Shown here piece after piece: positions 1 to 7,936 of a DNA stretch of 64,000 nt. Source of the DNA: Albimonas donghaensis (GTDB lineage Bacteria; Pseudomonadota; Alphaproteobacteria; Rhodobacterales; Rhodobacteraceae). A model generated the notes under the pieces. The model was not told where the DNA came from. It saw only the letters and a list, made by a program, of their open reading frames with translations, and searched no databases. The first letter of the stretch is position 1. The number at the start of each line of letters is the position of its first letter. Made by a program: the position numbers and the translations under genes. The stretch is from contig NZ_FNMZ01000001.1 in the NCBI RefSeq assembly GCF_900106695.1, positions 806,001 through 870,000 of the forward strand, given 5' to 3'.

Positions 1-29
1 GTGCGGACGGTGTAATGTTATACTATCCC

Positions 30-47
30 ATGTCATTGAAATTTCAC
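30..47 (+). promoter_or_regulatory. Pho box upstream of phoA
   Basis: The bases ATGTCAT-TGAA-ATTTCAC fit the 7-4-7 layout of the PhoB binding site (CTGTCAT-AWAW-CTGTCAY), with 6 of 7 and 5 of 7 matches in the two half-sites. It lies 61 bases before the alkaline phosphatase start, which is a normal position for PhoB activation. The surrounding AT content is higher than elsewhere. Regulation by phosphate starvation is inferred from site and gene together. Confidence 0.7.
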
Positions 48-108
48 GCCTCTTCCGGTCGCCTCGCTGCTATCGGAGCCTCATCTTATTCCGGATCGGG
101 AGAGCGAA

Positions 109-1596
109 ATGCTCCGCAACACCGCCGCTTTCGCCCTGGCGCTCACCGCGCTCGGCGCCTCCGCCAATGCGCAGACCGCCGATCTGCCCCAGGCCGGCAG
201 CGCCTGGTTCGCCGACGGCAAGTCGGTCATCGACGCGCGCCTGGCCCAGCAGCCGATCGCCAAGCGCGCGAAGAACGTGATCCTCTTCGTCGCCGACGGC
301 ATGGGGGTGGGCACCAACTTCGCCATCCGCGTCTTCGACGGCCAGCAGAAGGGCATGCTGGGCGAGGAGAACGTCCTCCCCTATGAGACCTTCCCCAACG
401 TGGCGCTGGTCAAGACCTACAACATCAACGCCCAGACGCCGGATTCCGCCCCCACCGCCGGCGCCATGAACACCGGCGTGAAGCAGCGCTTCAACCTGAT
501 CAACCTCGGTGAGAACGCCATCACCAAGGACTGCTCCACCGAGGCCGACAACGCGCTCACCACCTTCGGCGAGATCGTGCACGACATGGACAAGTCGGTG
601 GGCATCATCTCCACCGCCCGTCTGACCCACGCCACCCCCGCCGCGGTCTACGCCAAGACCGCCTATCGCAACTGGGAGGACTCCGCGCCCGAGGGCTGCA
701 TGGACATCGCCTCCCAGCTCGCCGCCGCGATGAATTCGGGACTGATCGACGTGGCGCTCGGCGGCGGTCGCCGGCACTTCCTGCCCAAGGAGACCACCGA
801 CCCCGAGGGCAAGACCGGCCGCCGCAAGGACGGCAAGGACCTGGTGGCCGAGATCACCGCCGGCGGCGCCCAGTATGTCTATGACGACGAAACCGCCCGG
901 GCCGCGAAGCTCGACGGCACGCCGCTGCTGGGGCTCTTCGAGTCGAGCCACATGAAGTACGAATACGACCGCACCGGCGAGCCCTCGCTGGCCGAGATGA
1001 CCGAAATGGCCATCACGTCGCTGTCGACCAACGCGAACGGCTATTACCTCGAGATCGAGGGCGGCCGGGTCGATCACGCCAACCACGCCGGCAACGCCTT
1101 CCGCACCGTGACCGACGGCGTGGCCTTCGCCGAGGCCGTGGCCAAGGCCATCGAGATGACCGATGAGCAGGAGACCCTGATCATCGTCACCGCCGATCAC
1201 GAGCATTCGATCGCCTTCAACGGCTATTGCGGCCGCGGCACCCCGATCACCGGCCTGTGCTACGGGGTGGATGACCAGGGCGTGAAGCATTCGGACGAGC
1301 TGGTGACGGCCGACGATGGCAAGCCCTATCCGGTGATCGGCTACCTGAACGGCCCGGGCTCGGTGCTGGTGAAGCAGGAAGACGGCTCCTACAAGGGCGA
1401 GCGGCCGGACCTGACCCAGGAGCAGGCGATGGACCCGGAATACGTGCAGCAGGCGCTGCTGCCCAAGTCCTCCGAGTCGCATTCGGCCGAGGACGTGGTG
1501 GCCTGGGCCAAGGGCCCCTACGCGCACCTGCTGGGCGGCACCATCGAGCAGAACGTGATCTTCCACATCATGATGCACGCCGTCACCGCCGAGTGA
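109..1596 (+). CDS. phoA: Alkaline phosphatase, periplasmic
   Basis: This protein of 495 residues is a metal-dependent phosphomonoesterase that releases phosphate from organic esters outside the cytoplasm. Residues 1-21 form a signal peptide ending in ANA. Residues 57-66 (NVILFVADGM) hold the first metal-binding Asp, and Ser113 in the run PDSAPTAG is the expected phosphorylated nucleophile. The runs GRVDHANHAGN (about 320-330) and TADHEHS (about 360) carry the remaining metal-binding Asp and His residues. The start is supported by GGAGAG seven bases upstream. A Pho box precedes the gene and a strong hairpin follows it, so it is probably a single-gene unit induced by phosphate shortage. The family call is firm; the exact subfamily is not. 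Confidence 0.93.
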   Translation: MLRNTAAFALALTALGASANAQTADLPQAGSAWFADGKSVIDARLAQQPIAKRAKNVILFVADGMGVGTNFAIRVFDGQQKGMLGEENVLPYETFPNVALVKTYNINAQTPDSAPTAGAMNTGVKQRFNLINLGENAITKDCSTEADNALTTFGEIVHDMDKSVGIISTARLTHATPAAVYAKTAYRNWEDSAPEGCMDIASQLAAAMNSGLIDVALGGGRRHFLPKETTDPEGKTGRRKDGKDLVAEITAGGAQYVYDDETARAAKLDGTPLLGLFESSHMKYEYDRTGEPSLAEMTEMAITSLSTNANGYYLEIEGGRVDHANHAGNAFRTVTDGVAFAEAVAKAIEMTDEQETLIIVTADHEHSIAFNGYCGRGTPITGLCYGVDDQGVKHSDELVTADDGKPYPVIGYLNGPGSVLVKQEDGSYKGERPDLTQEQAMDPEYVQQALLPKSSESHSAEDVVAWAKGPYAHLLGGTIEQNVIFHIMMHAVTAE

Positions 1597-1613
1597 TCGC
1601 GGCCCGACCTGCC

Positions 1614-1645
1614 GGAGGGCCGCGCCGCGCGGCCCTCCGTTGTCC
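1614..1645 (+). terminator. Terminator-like hairpin after phoA
   Basis: An 11-bp perfect stem (GGAGGGCCGCG, loop CCG, CGCGGCCCTCC) begins 17 bases after the phoA stop and is followed by GTTGTCCGTT. The T-run is weak but the stem is very stable, and it separates phoA from the ABC module. Confidence 0.6.
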
Positions 1646-1681
1646 GTTCCCGGATCCGACCCGACCCCGCCGGAGACCCGC

Positions 1682-2110
1682 ATGATCGACCGCCGCCGCC
1701 TTCTCGTCCTGCTCGCCATCGCCGCGGTGTCCCCGGCGTTGCGGGCGCGGGCGGCGGAGACGCTGCGGATGCGGGATCTCTATGAGAAGGACCTCAGTTT
1801 CTCCGCCCTGGCGCGGGAGCTGGAGGGGGCGCGGGTCGAGGTCTCGGGCTTCATGGCGCCGCCGCTGAAGGCGCAGAGCCGGTTCTTCGTGCTGACCAAG
1901 CGCCCCATGGCCGTCTGCCCCTTCTGCGAGAGCGAGGCCGAGTGGCCCGACGACATCCTCGCGGTCTTCGCCAGCCGGGTTGTGGACGCGATCCCCTTCA
2001 ACGTGCCGATCCTGAGCGGCGGCGTGCTGCGCCTGGGCGCGCATACCGACGCCGAGACCGGATTCGTCAGCCGCGTGAGGCTGGAGCGCGCGACGGTCGC
2101 GCGGGCATGA
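1682..2110 (+). CDS. Small exported protein (DUF3299-like) of an ABC module
   Basis: The function is unknown. The 142-residue protein starts with MIDRRRLLVLLAI and a hydrophobic stretch ending near residue 25, which looks like a signal peptide and perhaps a Tat-type one. The mature part contains a GFMAPP turn, an FFVLTKRPM strand and a CPFC motif that could bind metal or form a disulfide. This pattern resembles DUF3299 proteins, which in other proteobacteria sit beside an ABC ATPase and an FtsX-type permease. I chose ATG 1682 because GGAG lies seven bases upstream; an earlier in-frame start at 1640 would bury the signal peptide. The stop overlaps the next start as ATGA, so the genes are translationally coupled. 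The DUF assignment is tentative. Confidence 0.6.
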   Translation: MIDRRRLLVLLAIAAVSPALRARAAETLRMRDLYEKDLSFSALARELEGARVEVSGFMAPPLKAQSRFFVLTKRPMAVCPFCESEAEWPDDILAVFASRVVDAIPFNVPILSGGVLRLGAHTDAETGFVSRVRLERATVARA

Positions 2111-2823
2111 CCCGGCCCTTCGCGCCCGCGCGTTTCGCCCCGGCAAGGGCGGCGGGCGCCTTCGTCCCCGATCTGCTTCTGGAGAATGTCGAGGTGCTCG
2201 CCCCCGACGGCCGCCCCATCCTGCGGGTCGCGCGGCTGGAGGCGCCGGCGGGGACCGCGCTGGGCATCCGCGGTCCCTCGGGCGCGGGGAAGTCCACGCT
2301 TCTGCATGTGGTCGCGGGACTGCTGCCGGTGGCCTCGGGCCGGGTGATGTGGGGGGACGCGGACCTGGCCGCGATGACCGAGCCCGCCCGCGACGCGTTC
2401 CGACGGGCGCGGCTGGGCCTGATCTTTCAGGATTTTCTGCTGTTCGAGGAACTGTCCGCCCAGCAGAACGCCGCCATCGCCGCCGCCTGGGCTCCGGCGC
2501 GGGATCGCGCGGCGATCCGGGCGCGGGCCGAGGCGCTGCTGGATCGCTTCGGGGCGCCGGGGGACCGGGACGTGGCCTCCATGTCGGGGGGAGAGCGCCA
2601 GCGGGTCTCGGCGGCCCGCGCGCTGGCCTGCGACCCGGCCGCGATTCTCGCCGACGAGCCGACCGCGAGCCTCGACCGCGAGAACGCCGACCGGCTGGCC
2701 GGCGATCTGCTGGCCATGGCGCGCGAGGCCGGGCGCACGCTGATCGCGGTCAGTCATGACCCGGCGCTGATCGCGTCCATGGACCAGGTGGTGCAGGTGG
2801 TGGACGGCGAGGTGCGGGGATGA
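2107..2823 (+). CDS. ABC transporter ATP-binding protein, LolD/MacB type
   Basis: This 238-residue ATPase would drive the FtsX-type permease encoded directly downstream. The Walker A motif GPSGAGKST is at residues 56-64, the signature SGGERQRV at about 163, and Walker B with LADEPTASLD at about 180-190, followed by a switch His in SHDPA. The start codon overlaps the previous stop as ATGA, and the stop overlaps the permease start in the same way. The first 20 residues, rich in Ala, Pro and Arg, are unusual for the family, so a later start cannot be excluded. The substrate is unknown. Lipoprotein handling or a zinc-linked envelope role are possible from family context. Confidence 0.85.
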   Translation: MTRPFAPARFAPARAAGAFVPDLLLENVEVLAPDGRPILRVARLEAPAGTALGIRGPSGAGKSTLLHVVAGLLPVASGRVMWGDADLAAMTEPARDAFRRARLGLIFQDFLLFEELSAQQNAAIAAAWAPARDRAAIRARAEALLDRFGAPGDRDVASMSGGERQRVSAARALACDPAAILADEPTASLDRENADRLAGDLLAMAREAGRTLIAVSHDPALIASMDQVVQVVDGEVRG

Positions 2824-4142
2824 TCGCGGCGCTGGAAACCGCCTGGCTCGACGCCTCCCCCGCCGTGCAGGACGCGCTGCGGCTGGCGCTGCTCCTGGTC
2901 CCCGCGCTGGTCACCGGCGCGCTGGCGCTGCGCGGCCAGGCGCCCGGGCCTTTGGTGCGGGCGCTGCTGCTGCGCTTTCGATGGACCAACCTGCTGTTCG
3001 CGGGGCTGATGGCGCTGTCGGTCGGGCTCGGCGTCGCGCTGATCGCGCAGGAACGCGCCATCCGCGAGGGCTCGGCCCGCGCCGCCGATCCGTTCGACAT
3101 TCTCGTCGCCGCGCCGGGGGACGAGATCGGGCTGATGCTTTCGGCCGTCTATCTGCAACCCGCCTCGGCCCCCTTGCTGGGGGGCGACGTGCTGGATCGG
3201 CTGCAACGAGACGACCGTCTCACGCTGATCGCCCCGCTGGCCTTCGGGGACAGTCACGCCGGCGCCCCGGTGGTCGGAACCACCGCGGCTTTCCTCGACC
3301 GCATCGGCGGTCCGCTGGCCGAGGGGCGGGTCTGGGAGGCCGCGCATGAGGCGGTGATCGGCGCGCGCTCCCCGCTCGCCCTCGGCGACGAGATCGCGCC
3401 CGCCCACGGCGCCGGCTTCTCCGCCGATCCGCAGGCGCATGACGGCGCGCATCTGACCGTGGTCGGGCGTATGGCGCCGACCGGGGGGCCGTGGGACCGG
3501 GCCGTGGTGGCGCCGGTGGAATTCGTGTGGGCGGTCCATGGCCTCGCCGACGGCCATGCGCCGGGGGCGGAGCGGCTGGGCCCGCCTTTCGATCCGGACC
3601 ATTTCCCCGGAACCCCGGCCTTCGTGATCTCGACCCGGACGCTGGCCGGCGCCTATGCCGCGCGGGCGAGGCACACGGACGCGACCTCCATGGCCTTCTT
3701 TCCCGGCGCCACCCTGTCGCGGCTGCACCTGCTGCTGGGCGACCTGCGCGAGGCGATGTCGCTGATGGCGCTGGCCGCGCAGGGGCTGGCGGCGGCGGGG
3801 GTTCTGGGCGGGCTGGTGGCGCTGACCAGGCTCTTCGCCCGCCGCTTCGCGCTGCTGCGGGCGCTGGGGGCGCCGCGGCGTTTCGTGCTGGCGGTGGTCT
3901 GGGCCTATGCGGCGACGCTGATGGGCGCGGGCGCGGTCCTGGGCCTCGCGGTCGGGGCGGTGGGGGCGGAGGCGCTGGCCGGGCTGGTCTCGGCGCGCAC
4001 CGATCTCGCGCTGTCCGCCGGGATCGGCTGGGCGGAGGCGCATCTGGCGGCCGCCGTGTTCTCGCTGACCACCGTGCTGGCGCTGGTCCCGGCCCTGGCC
4101 GCCTATCGGCGCAGCCCCGCCCTGGACCTGCGCGCGGGGTGA
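2820..4142 (+). CDS. ABC transporter permease, FtsX-like
   Basis: This 440-residue inner-membrane protein has the FtsX/MacB-type plan. It has a hydrophobic N-terminal region with a helix at about residues 55-75, a large extracytoplasmic domain (about 85-305) and three more hydrophobic segments in the last 130 residues. The segment ALLRALGAPRRF (about 345-356) is the typical coupling region before a transmembrane helix. It overlaps the ATPase gene by four bases and closes the three-gene unit. Such permeases act as mechanotransmitters rather than importers. The substrate or partner is not evident from sequence. Confidence 0.82.
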   Translation: MIAALETAWLDASPAVQDALRLALLLVPALVTGALALRGQAPGPLVRALLLRFRWTNLLFAGLMALSVGLGVALIAQERAIREGSARAADPFDILVAAPGDEIGLMLSAVYLQPASAPLLGGDVLDRLQRDDRLTLIAPLAFGDSHAGAPVVGTTAAFLDRIGGPLAEGRVWEAAHEAVIGARSPLALGDEIAPAHGAGFSADPQAHDGAHLTVVGRMAPTGGPWDRAVVAPVEFVWAVHGLADGHAPGAERLGPPFDPDHFPGTPAFVISTRTLAGAYAARARHTDATSMAFFPGATLSRLHLLLGDLREAMSLMALAAQGLAAAGVLGGLVALTRLFARRFALLRALGAPRRFVLAVVWAYAATLMGAGAVLGLAVGAVGAEALAGLVSARTDLALSAGIGWAEAHLAAAVFSLTTVLALVPALAAYRRSPALDLRAG

Positions 4143-4277
4143 GCCCCGCCGGCCCGCGCGCCGCGGCCGCCCCTCCGCCTCCCGCCCACATGCCTCCCCC
4201 CCGCGCCTCCGCCCTTGCCCCGCGCAGTCGCGGAGGCCATACCCCCCAAAACCGCGGTCCGCGACGCCGCAGGGGCG

Positions 4278-4305
4278 TTGACCCGCCCGTCCCTGCGCCT
4301 AGCTG
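4278..4305 (+). promoter_or_regulatory. Candidate promoter of hemH
   Basis: TTGACC (4278-4283) and TAGCTG (4300-4305) are separated by 16 bases and lie about 70 bases before the hemH start. The same spacing and similar hexamers occur before several other genes in this window. Confidence 0.5.
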
Positions 4306-4372
4306 ACCTTCGCCGACCCGCGAGCGATCCGCGCGCCGCGGGACCCTCGCCGCAGATCCGAAGGGCCGACCC

Positions 4373-5461
4373 ATGCTTCAGCGCGCCTCCCAGACCGCAG
4401 CCGAGAAAGACGCCCCCGGCGAGGGCCGCCTCGCCCACGCGCCCGCCGATCATCCGCCCCAGCCGCGGGCGAAGATCGGGGTGATGCTGGTCAATCTCGG
4501 CACCCCCGACGCCACCGACTACTGGTCCATGCGCCGCTATCTGGGCGAATTCCTCTCGGACAAGCGGGTCATCGACCTCAACCCGTGGTTCTGGCAGCCG
4601 CTGCTGCAGCTGGTGATCCTGACCAAGCGCCCGTTCTCCTCGGGCGAGGCCTATCGGGGGATCTGGAACAACGATCTGGACGAGAGCCCGCTGCTGACCA
4701 CCACCCGCGCCCAGACCGAGGCGCTGGCCGGGCGGCTGGAGGCGGATCTGGGCGGCCGGGTGCTGGTGGATTTCTGCATGCGCTACGGCAACCCCTCGAC
4801 CGAGAGCCGGGTGCGGGCGATGCAGGAGGCGGGCTGCGAGAAGATCCTGTTCTTCCCGCTCTATCCCCAATACGCCGGGGCCACGACGGCCACCGCCAAC
4901 GACGCCTTCTTCGCCGCGCTGATGAAGCTGAACTGGCAGCCGGCGAGCCGCACCGTGCCGCCCTATGCCGATCACCCGCTCTATATCGAGGCGCTGGCCC
5001 GGTCGGTGGAGCGCGCCTATGCCGGCATGGACAGGCGGCCGGACGCGCTGGTCACCTCCTATCACGGCCTGCCCAAGCGCTACCTGACCGAGAAGGGCGA
5101 CCCTTATCACTGCCAGTGCGCCGCCACGACGCGCCGGCTGCGGGAGCGGCTGGGCTTCGCGAAGGAGGAGGTGGTGCTGACCTTCCAGTCCCGCTTCGGG
5201 TCGGAGGAATGGCTGCAGCCCTACACGGTCGAGGAAGTCGCGCGGCTGGCCGAGGCCGGCAAGAAGCATATCGCGGTGATGGCGCCGGCCTTCTCCTCCG
5301 ACTGCGTGGAGACTCTCGAAGAGATCAACGAGGAGATCAAGGAGGCCTTCGTCCATGCCGGCGGCGAGCGCTTCGACTACATCCCCTGCCTGAACGATCA
5401 TCCCGACCACATGGAGATGATCGAGACCATCGTGCGCAACGAACTCCAGGGCTGGATCTGA
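4373..5461 (+). CDS. hemH: Ferrochelatase
   Basis: The 362-residue enzyme inserts ferrous iron into protoporphyrin IX, the last step of protoheme synthesis. Family hallmarks are VNLGTPDATD near residue 40, YPQYAGATTAT in the middle, the catalytic His in TSYHGLPKRY (about 225-235), a CQCAATTRRL segment and the FQSRFGSEEWLQPYT run (about 265-280). About 35 Ala- and Pro-rich residues precede the conserved core and are probably poorly structured. The gene stands alone with its own candidate promoter. The ribosome-binding sequence before ATG 4373 is weak, so the exact start is less certain than the identity. Confidence 0.95.
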   Translation: MLQRASQTAAEKDAPGEGRLAHAPADHPPQPRAKIGVMLVNLGTPDATDYWSMRRYLGEFLSDKRVIDLNPWFWQPLLQLVILTKRPFSSGEAYRGIWNNDLDESPLLTTTRAQTEALAGRLEADLGGRVLVDFCMRYGNPSTESRVRAMQEAGCEKILFFPLYPQYAGATTATANDAFFAALMKLNWQPASRTVPPYADHPLYIEALARSVERAYAGMDRRPDALVTSYHGLPKRYLTEKGDPYHCQCAATTRRLRERLGFAKEEVVLTFQSRFGSEEWLQPYTVEEVARLAEAGKKHIAVMAPAFSSDCVETLEEINEEIKEAFVHAGGERFDYIPCLNDHPDHMEMIETIVRNELQGWI

Positions 5462-5802
5462 GCACGGCTTAGCCCAGGCGGCGCGCATCGGGCCGGAGGG
5501 GGGCGCTGGGGGCAGGGGGCGCCGCGCCCGAGCCTGCGCCAGGCCGGACGGTCGCGCCCGCGGCGCAAGGCGAACGCGGCGCGGGCGTCGAGGTCGCCCT
5601 GGTCCCGGGCGGGAGGATCCCTCGACGCCCGTCCGACATGTCCCGGCGCCGCGGGCGGACCGGCGCGGCCTGGCGCGCGCCCCGACGCGGCGCCTTCGCC
5701 GGCCTGCGCGCGTTCCCGGGCCCCTGGTTTGATCCTCGCCGCGGCGTCGCTACATGAAGAGGCGCAGCCCCGATCCCGCGGGGCGCCGAAAAGGAGCCCG
5801 TC
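5462..5802 (+). other. Spacer between hemH and a small membrane peptide
   Basis: This 341-base stretch has no credible gene. It holds several GC-rich inverted repeats without T-runs and, at 5729-5756, a promoter-like pair TTGATC-N16-TACATG for the following small gene. No clear terminator for hemH was seen. Confidence 0.5.
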
Positions 5803-5970
5803 ATGGAATTTCTCGCCATCCCCTGGATCGTCGCCTTCGGCCTCGTGGTCTGGTGGGCCTCCGTCTGGGGACGCTCCGTGCTCTGGGCGGTGATCGGGGC
5901 GATCTTTCTCACCCCGCTCATCTGGGGCATCGTGCTGCTGATCCTGGGTCCCGACCGCGCCGACGCCTGA
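5803..5970 (+). CDS. 55-residue membrane peptide
   Basis: I do not recognise this protein. It encodes 55 residues beginning MEFLAIPWIVAF, with two hydrophobic segments at about 5-20 and 25-48 split by a WGRS turn, and ends in DRADA. The AAGGAG sequence seven bases before the ATG is the best ribosome-binding site in this neighbourhood, and a promoter-like TTGATC-N16-TACATG lies just upstream. Trp and aliphatic residues dominate, as in small inner-membrane proteins. It is too short for default gene callers. Function cannot be inferred from its neighbours, hemH and a MAPEG gene. Confidence 0.6.
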   Translation: MEFLAIPWIVAFGLVVWWASVWGRSVLWAVIGAIFLTPLIWGIVLLILGPDRADA

Positions 5971-6022
5971 TCCCGCGAGGGGGGGGCGAGGGCGGCGGGC
6001 GCGTCCGCGCGGCGCCCGGCGA

Positions 6023-6050
6023 TTGACCTGACCGGCGGCGCCGGTAGGCT
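6023..6050 (+). promoter_or_regulatory. Candidate promoter of the MAPEG gene
   Basis: TTGACC (6023-6028) and TAGGCT (6045-6050) are 16 bases apart and lie about 90 bases before the start at 6141. The layout matches the hemH promoter candidate. Confidence 0.45.
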
Positions 6051-6140
6051 GCGCGGCGCAGGCGCGGGATCCGCGCCCGAGCCCGCCCCGAATGCCGGCC
6101 GACCCGTTCGCCGGCCCGCCGCACCCCCGCAGGAGCGCCC

Positions 6141-6560
6141 ATGCCCGACACGACCGACTTCGGACCCGCGCTGGCCGCGGCCTGCCTCTATGCCGGGCTC
6201 AACGCCCTGATCGCGGTCTGGCTCTCGGTCCGGGTGGTGCGGCTGCGCCGGTCGCGCAGCCTGTCCCTCGGCGACGGCGGGCAGCCCGACGCCCAGCGCG
6301 CCATCCGCGCCCATGGCAACTTCGTCGAATACGCGCCGCTCGGCCTGGTGCTGGTCACGCTGACCGCGCTGACCGGGGCGCCGCCGCTCGCCGTGCATCT
6401 GCTGGGGCTCTGCCTCACCGCCGGCCGTCTCTGCCACGCCTGGCATTTCGTGTCGGCCAACCCGACGCTGACCACCCGCGCCGCGGGCATGATCCTGACC
6501 TATGCCGCGCTGGCTCTCGGAGGCCTCGGCCTCGTGGGCCACGCCCTGACCGAACTGTGA
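6141..6560 (+). CDS. MAPEG family membrane protein
   Basis: This 139-residue integral membrane protein belongs to the MAPEG family, whose members include glutathione transferases and peroxidases of membranes. Four hydrophobic segments are visible (about 8-28, 70-88, 90-105 and 115-135). The family fingerprint IRAHGNFVEYAPLGL sits at about residues 55-69 and includes the Arg, His, Asn and Glu used for glutathione and helix packing. The reaction it performs is unknown. It is followed after only eight bases by pmbA, so both may share the promoter near 6023-6050. Confidence 0.85.
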   Translation: MPDTTDFGPALAAACLYAGLNALIAVWLSVRVVRLRRSRSLSLGDGGQPDAQRAIRAHGNFVEYAPLGLVLVTLTALTGAPPLAVHLLGLCLTAGRLCHAWHFVSANPTLTTRAAGMILTYAALALGGLGLVGHALTEL

Positions 6561-6568
6561 GACCCGAA

Positions 6569-7936
6569 ATGAAGGATGCCGGAGCCGATATCGGACCCGA
6601 TGGCGCCGCGGTGTGCCACGCGCTGCTCGACGCCGCGAAACGCGCCGGGGCCGAGGCCGCCGACGCCGTGGCCGTCGCCGCCGAGAGCGTCAGCGCCGAT
6701 GTGCGCGGCGGCAGGCTGGAGCAGGCCGAGCGCGCCGAGGGCGTGGATGTCGGCCTGCGCGTGCTGATCGGGCGGCGGCAGGCGACGGTCTCGGCCTCCG
6801 ACGCCTCGCCCGAGACGCTGCGGGTGCTGGCCGAGCGCGCCGTCGCCATGGCCCGCGCCGCGCCGGAGGACCCGTGGTGCGGTCTGGCCGAGCCCGGCCA
6901 GCTCACCGACCGCCGCGACGCCTCCGGCCTCGATCTGGCGGACCCCGCCGATCCGCCGAGCCCCGCGACGCTGGAAGCCATGGCGCGGGAGGCCGAAGCC
7001 GCCGCGCTCGCCGTGAAGGGCGTCGCGCAGGCCGAGGGGGCGGGCGCGTCCTGGGCCCGTCGCCGCCTGCATCTGGCGGCCACCAACGGCTTCGCCGGCA
7101 GCCATGAGCGAACCACTTCGGGCCTCTATGTCTCGGCCATCGCCAGCGAGGGCGTGGGGATGGAGCGCGACTACCGGGGCGAGAGCCGCCGCCGCGCCGC
7201 GGACCTGCCCGACGCCGCCGGGATCGGGCGGGAGGCCGGCGAACGCGCGGTCTCCCGCCTCAACCCGCGCCGGGCCCCGACGGGCGCCTGGCCGGTGATC
7301 TACGACCGGCGGGTGTCGTCGTCGCTGGTCGGGCATCTGATCGGAGCGGCCAACGGGGCCTCGGTGGCGCGCGGGGGCTCCTGGCTCAAGACCCGGATGG
7401 GGGGGCAGGTGATCCCGAAGGGGCTGGACATCACCGAGGACCCGCTGCGCCCGATGGGCGCCGCCTCCCGCCCCTTCGACGCCGAGGGGCTGCCCGTCGC
7501 CACCCGCGCCTTCGTCGAGGACGGGGTGCTGAAAAGCTGGGTGCTGGACCTGGCCGCCGCCCGCCAGCTGGGCCTCGCCTCCACCGGCAACGCCATGCGG
7601 GCGCCGGGCTCCACCCCCTCGCCGGGGACCACCAACCTGCGGCTCACGCAGGGAACCCGCACGCTCCAGGCGCTGATGGCGGAGATGGGGACCGGGCTTC
7701 TGGTGACCTCGATGATCGGCGCCTCGATCAACCCCAATACCGGGGATTACAGCCGCGGCGCCTCGGGATTCTGGGTCGAGGGCGGCGAGATCGCCTATCC
7801 GGTGAACGAGATCACCATCGCCGGGAACCTGAGCGAGATGCTGGGCTCGATCGTTCCCGCGAACGATGCGGAGGAGGAGCGGGTCTCCGTCGTCCCCTCG
7901 CTGCTGGTGGAGGGGCTGACGGTTGCCGGGGCCTGA
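6569..7936 (+). CDS. pmbA: TldD/PmbA family metalloprotease subunit PmbA
   Basis: The 455-residue protein belongs to the TldD/PmbA family, which acts in the cytoplasm as a heterodimeric protease for unfolded peptides and antitoxins and matures some modified peptides. The region DVRGGRLEQAERAEGVDVGLRV is cut short here to its key part RGGRLEQAE (about 48-56), the family's N-terminal signature. The C-terminal half contains GNAMRAPGSTPSPGTTNL and NPNTGDYSRGASGFW, typical of PmbA. The zinc HEXXH motif belongs to the TldD partner, which is not in this window. I chose ATG 6569, directly after the MAPEG stop, because the family is about 450 residues long; the ribosome-binding site is weak. The 3' end overlaps the next gene by 14 bases. 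Confidence 0.9.
   Translation: MKDAGADIGPDGAAVCHALLDAAKRAGAEAADAVAVAAESVSADVRGGRLEQAERAEGVDVGLRVLIGRRQATVSASDASPETLRVLAERAVAMARAAPEDPWCGLAEPGQLTDRRDASGLDLADPADPPSPATLEAMAREAEAAALAVKGVAQAEGAGASWARRRLHLAATNGFAGSHERTTSGLYVSAIASEGVGMERDYRGESRRRAADLPDAAGIGREAGERAVSRLNPRRAPTGAWPVIYDRRVSSSLVGHLIGAANGASVARGGSWLKTRMGGQVIPKGLDITEDPLRPMGAASRPFDAEGLPVATRAFVEDGVLKSWVLDLAAARQLGLASTGNAMRAPGSTPSPGTTNLRLTQGTRTLQALMAEMGTGLLVTSMIGASINPNTGDYSRGASGFWVEGGEIAYPVNEITIAGNLSEMLGSIVPANDAEEERVSVVPSLLVEGLTVAGA

Noticed and set aside
70-1719. A long open frame on the minus strand opposite phoA, and many similar frames opposite other genes
   Set aside because: In very GC-rich DNA stop codons are rare in the opposite frames. 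The translated sequences are Arg-, Gly- and Ala-rich and have no family motifs, whereas the plus-strand genes do.
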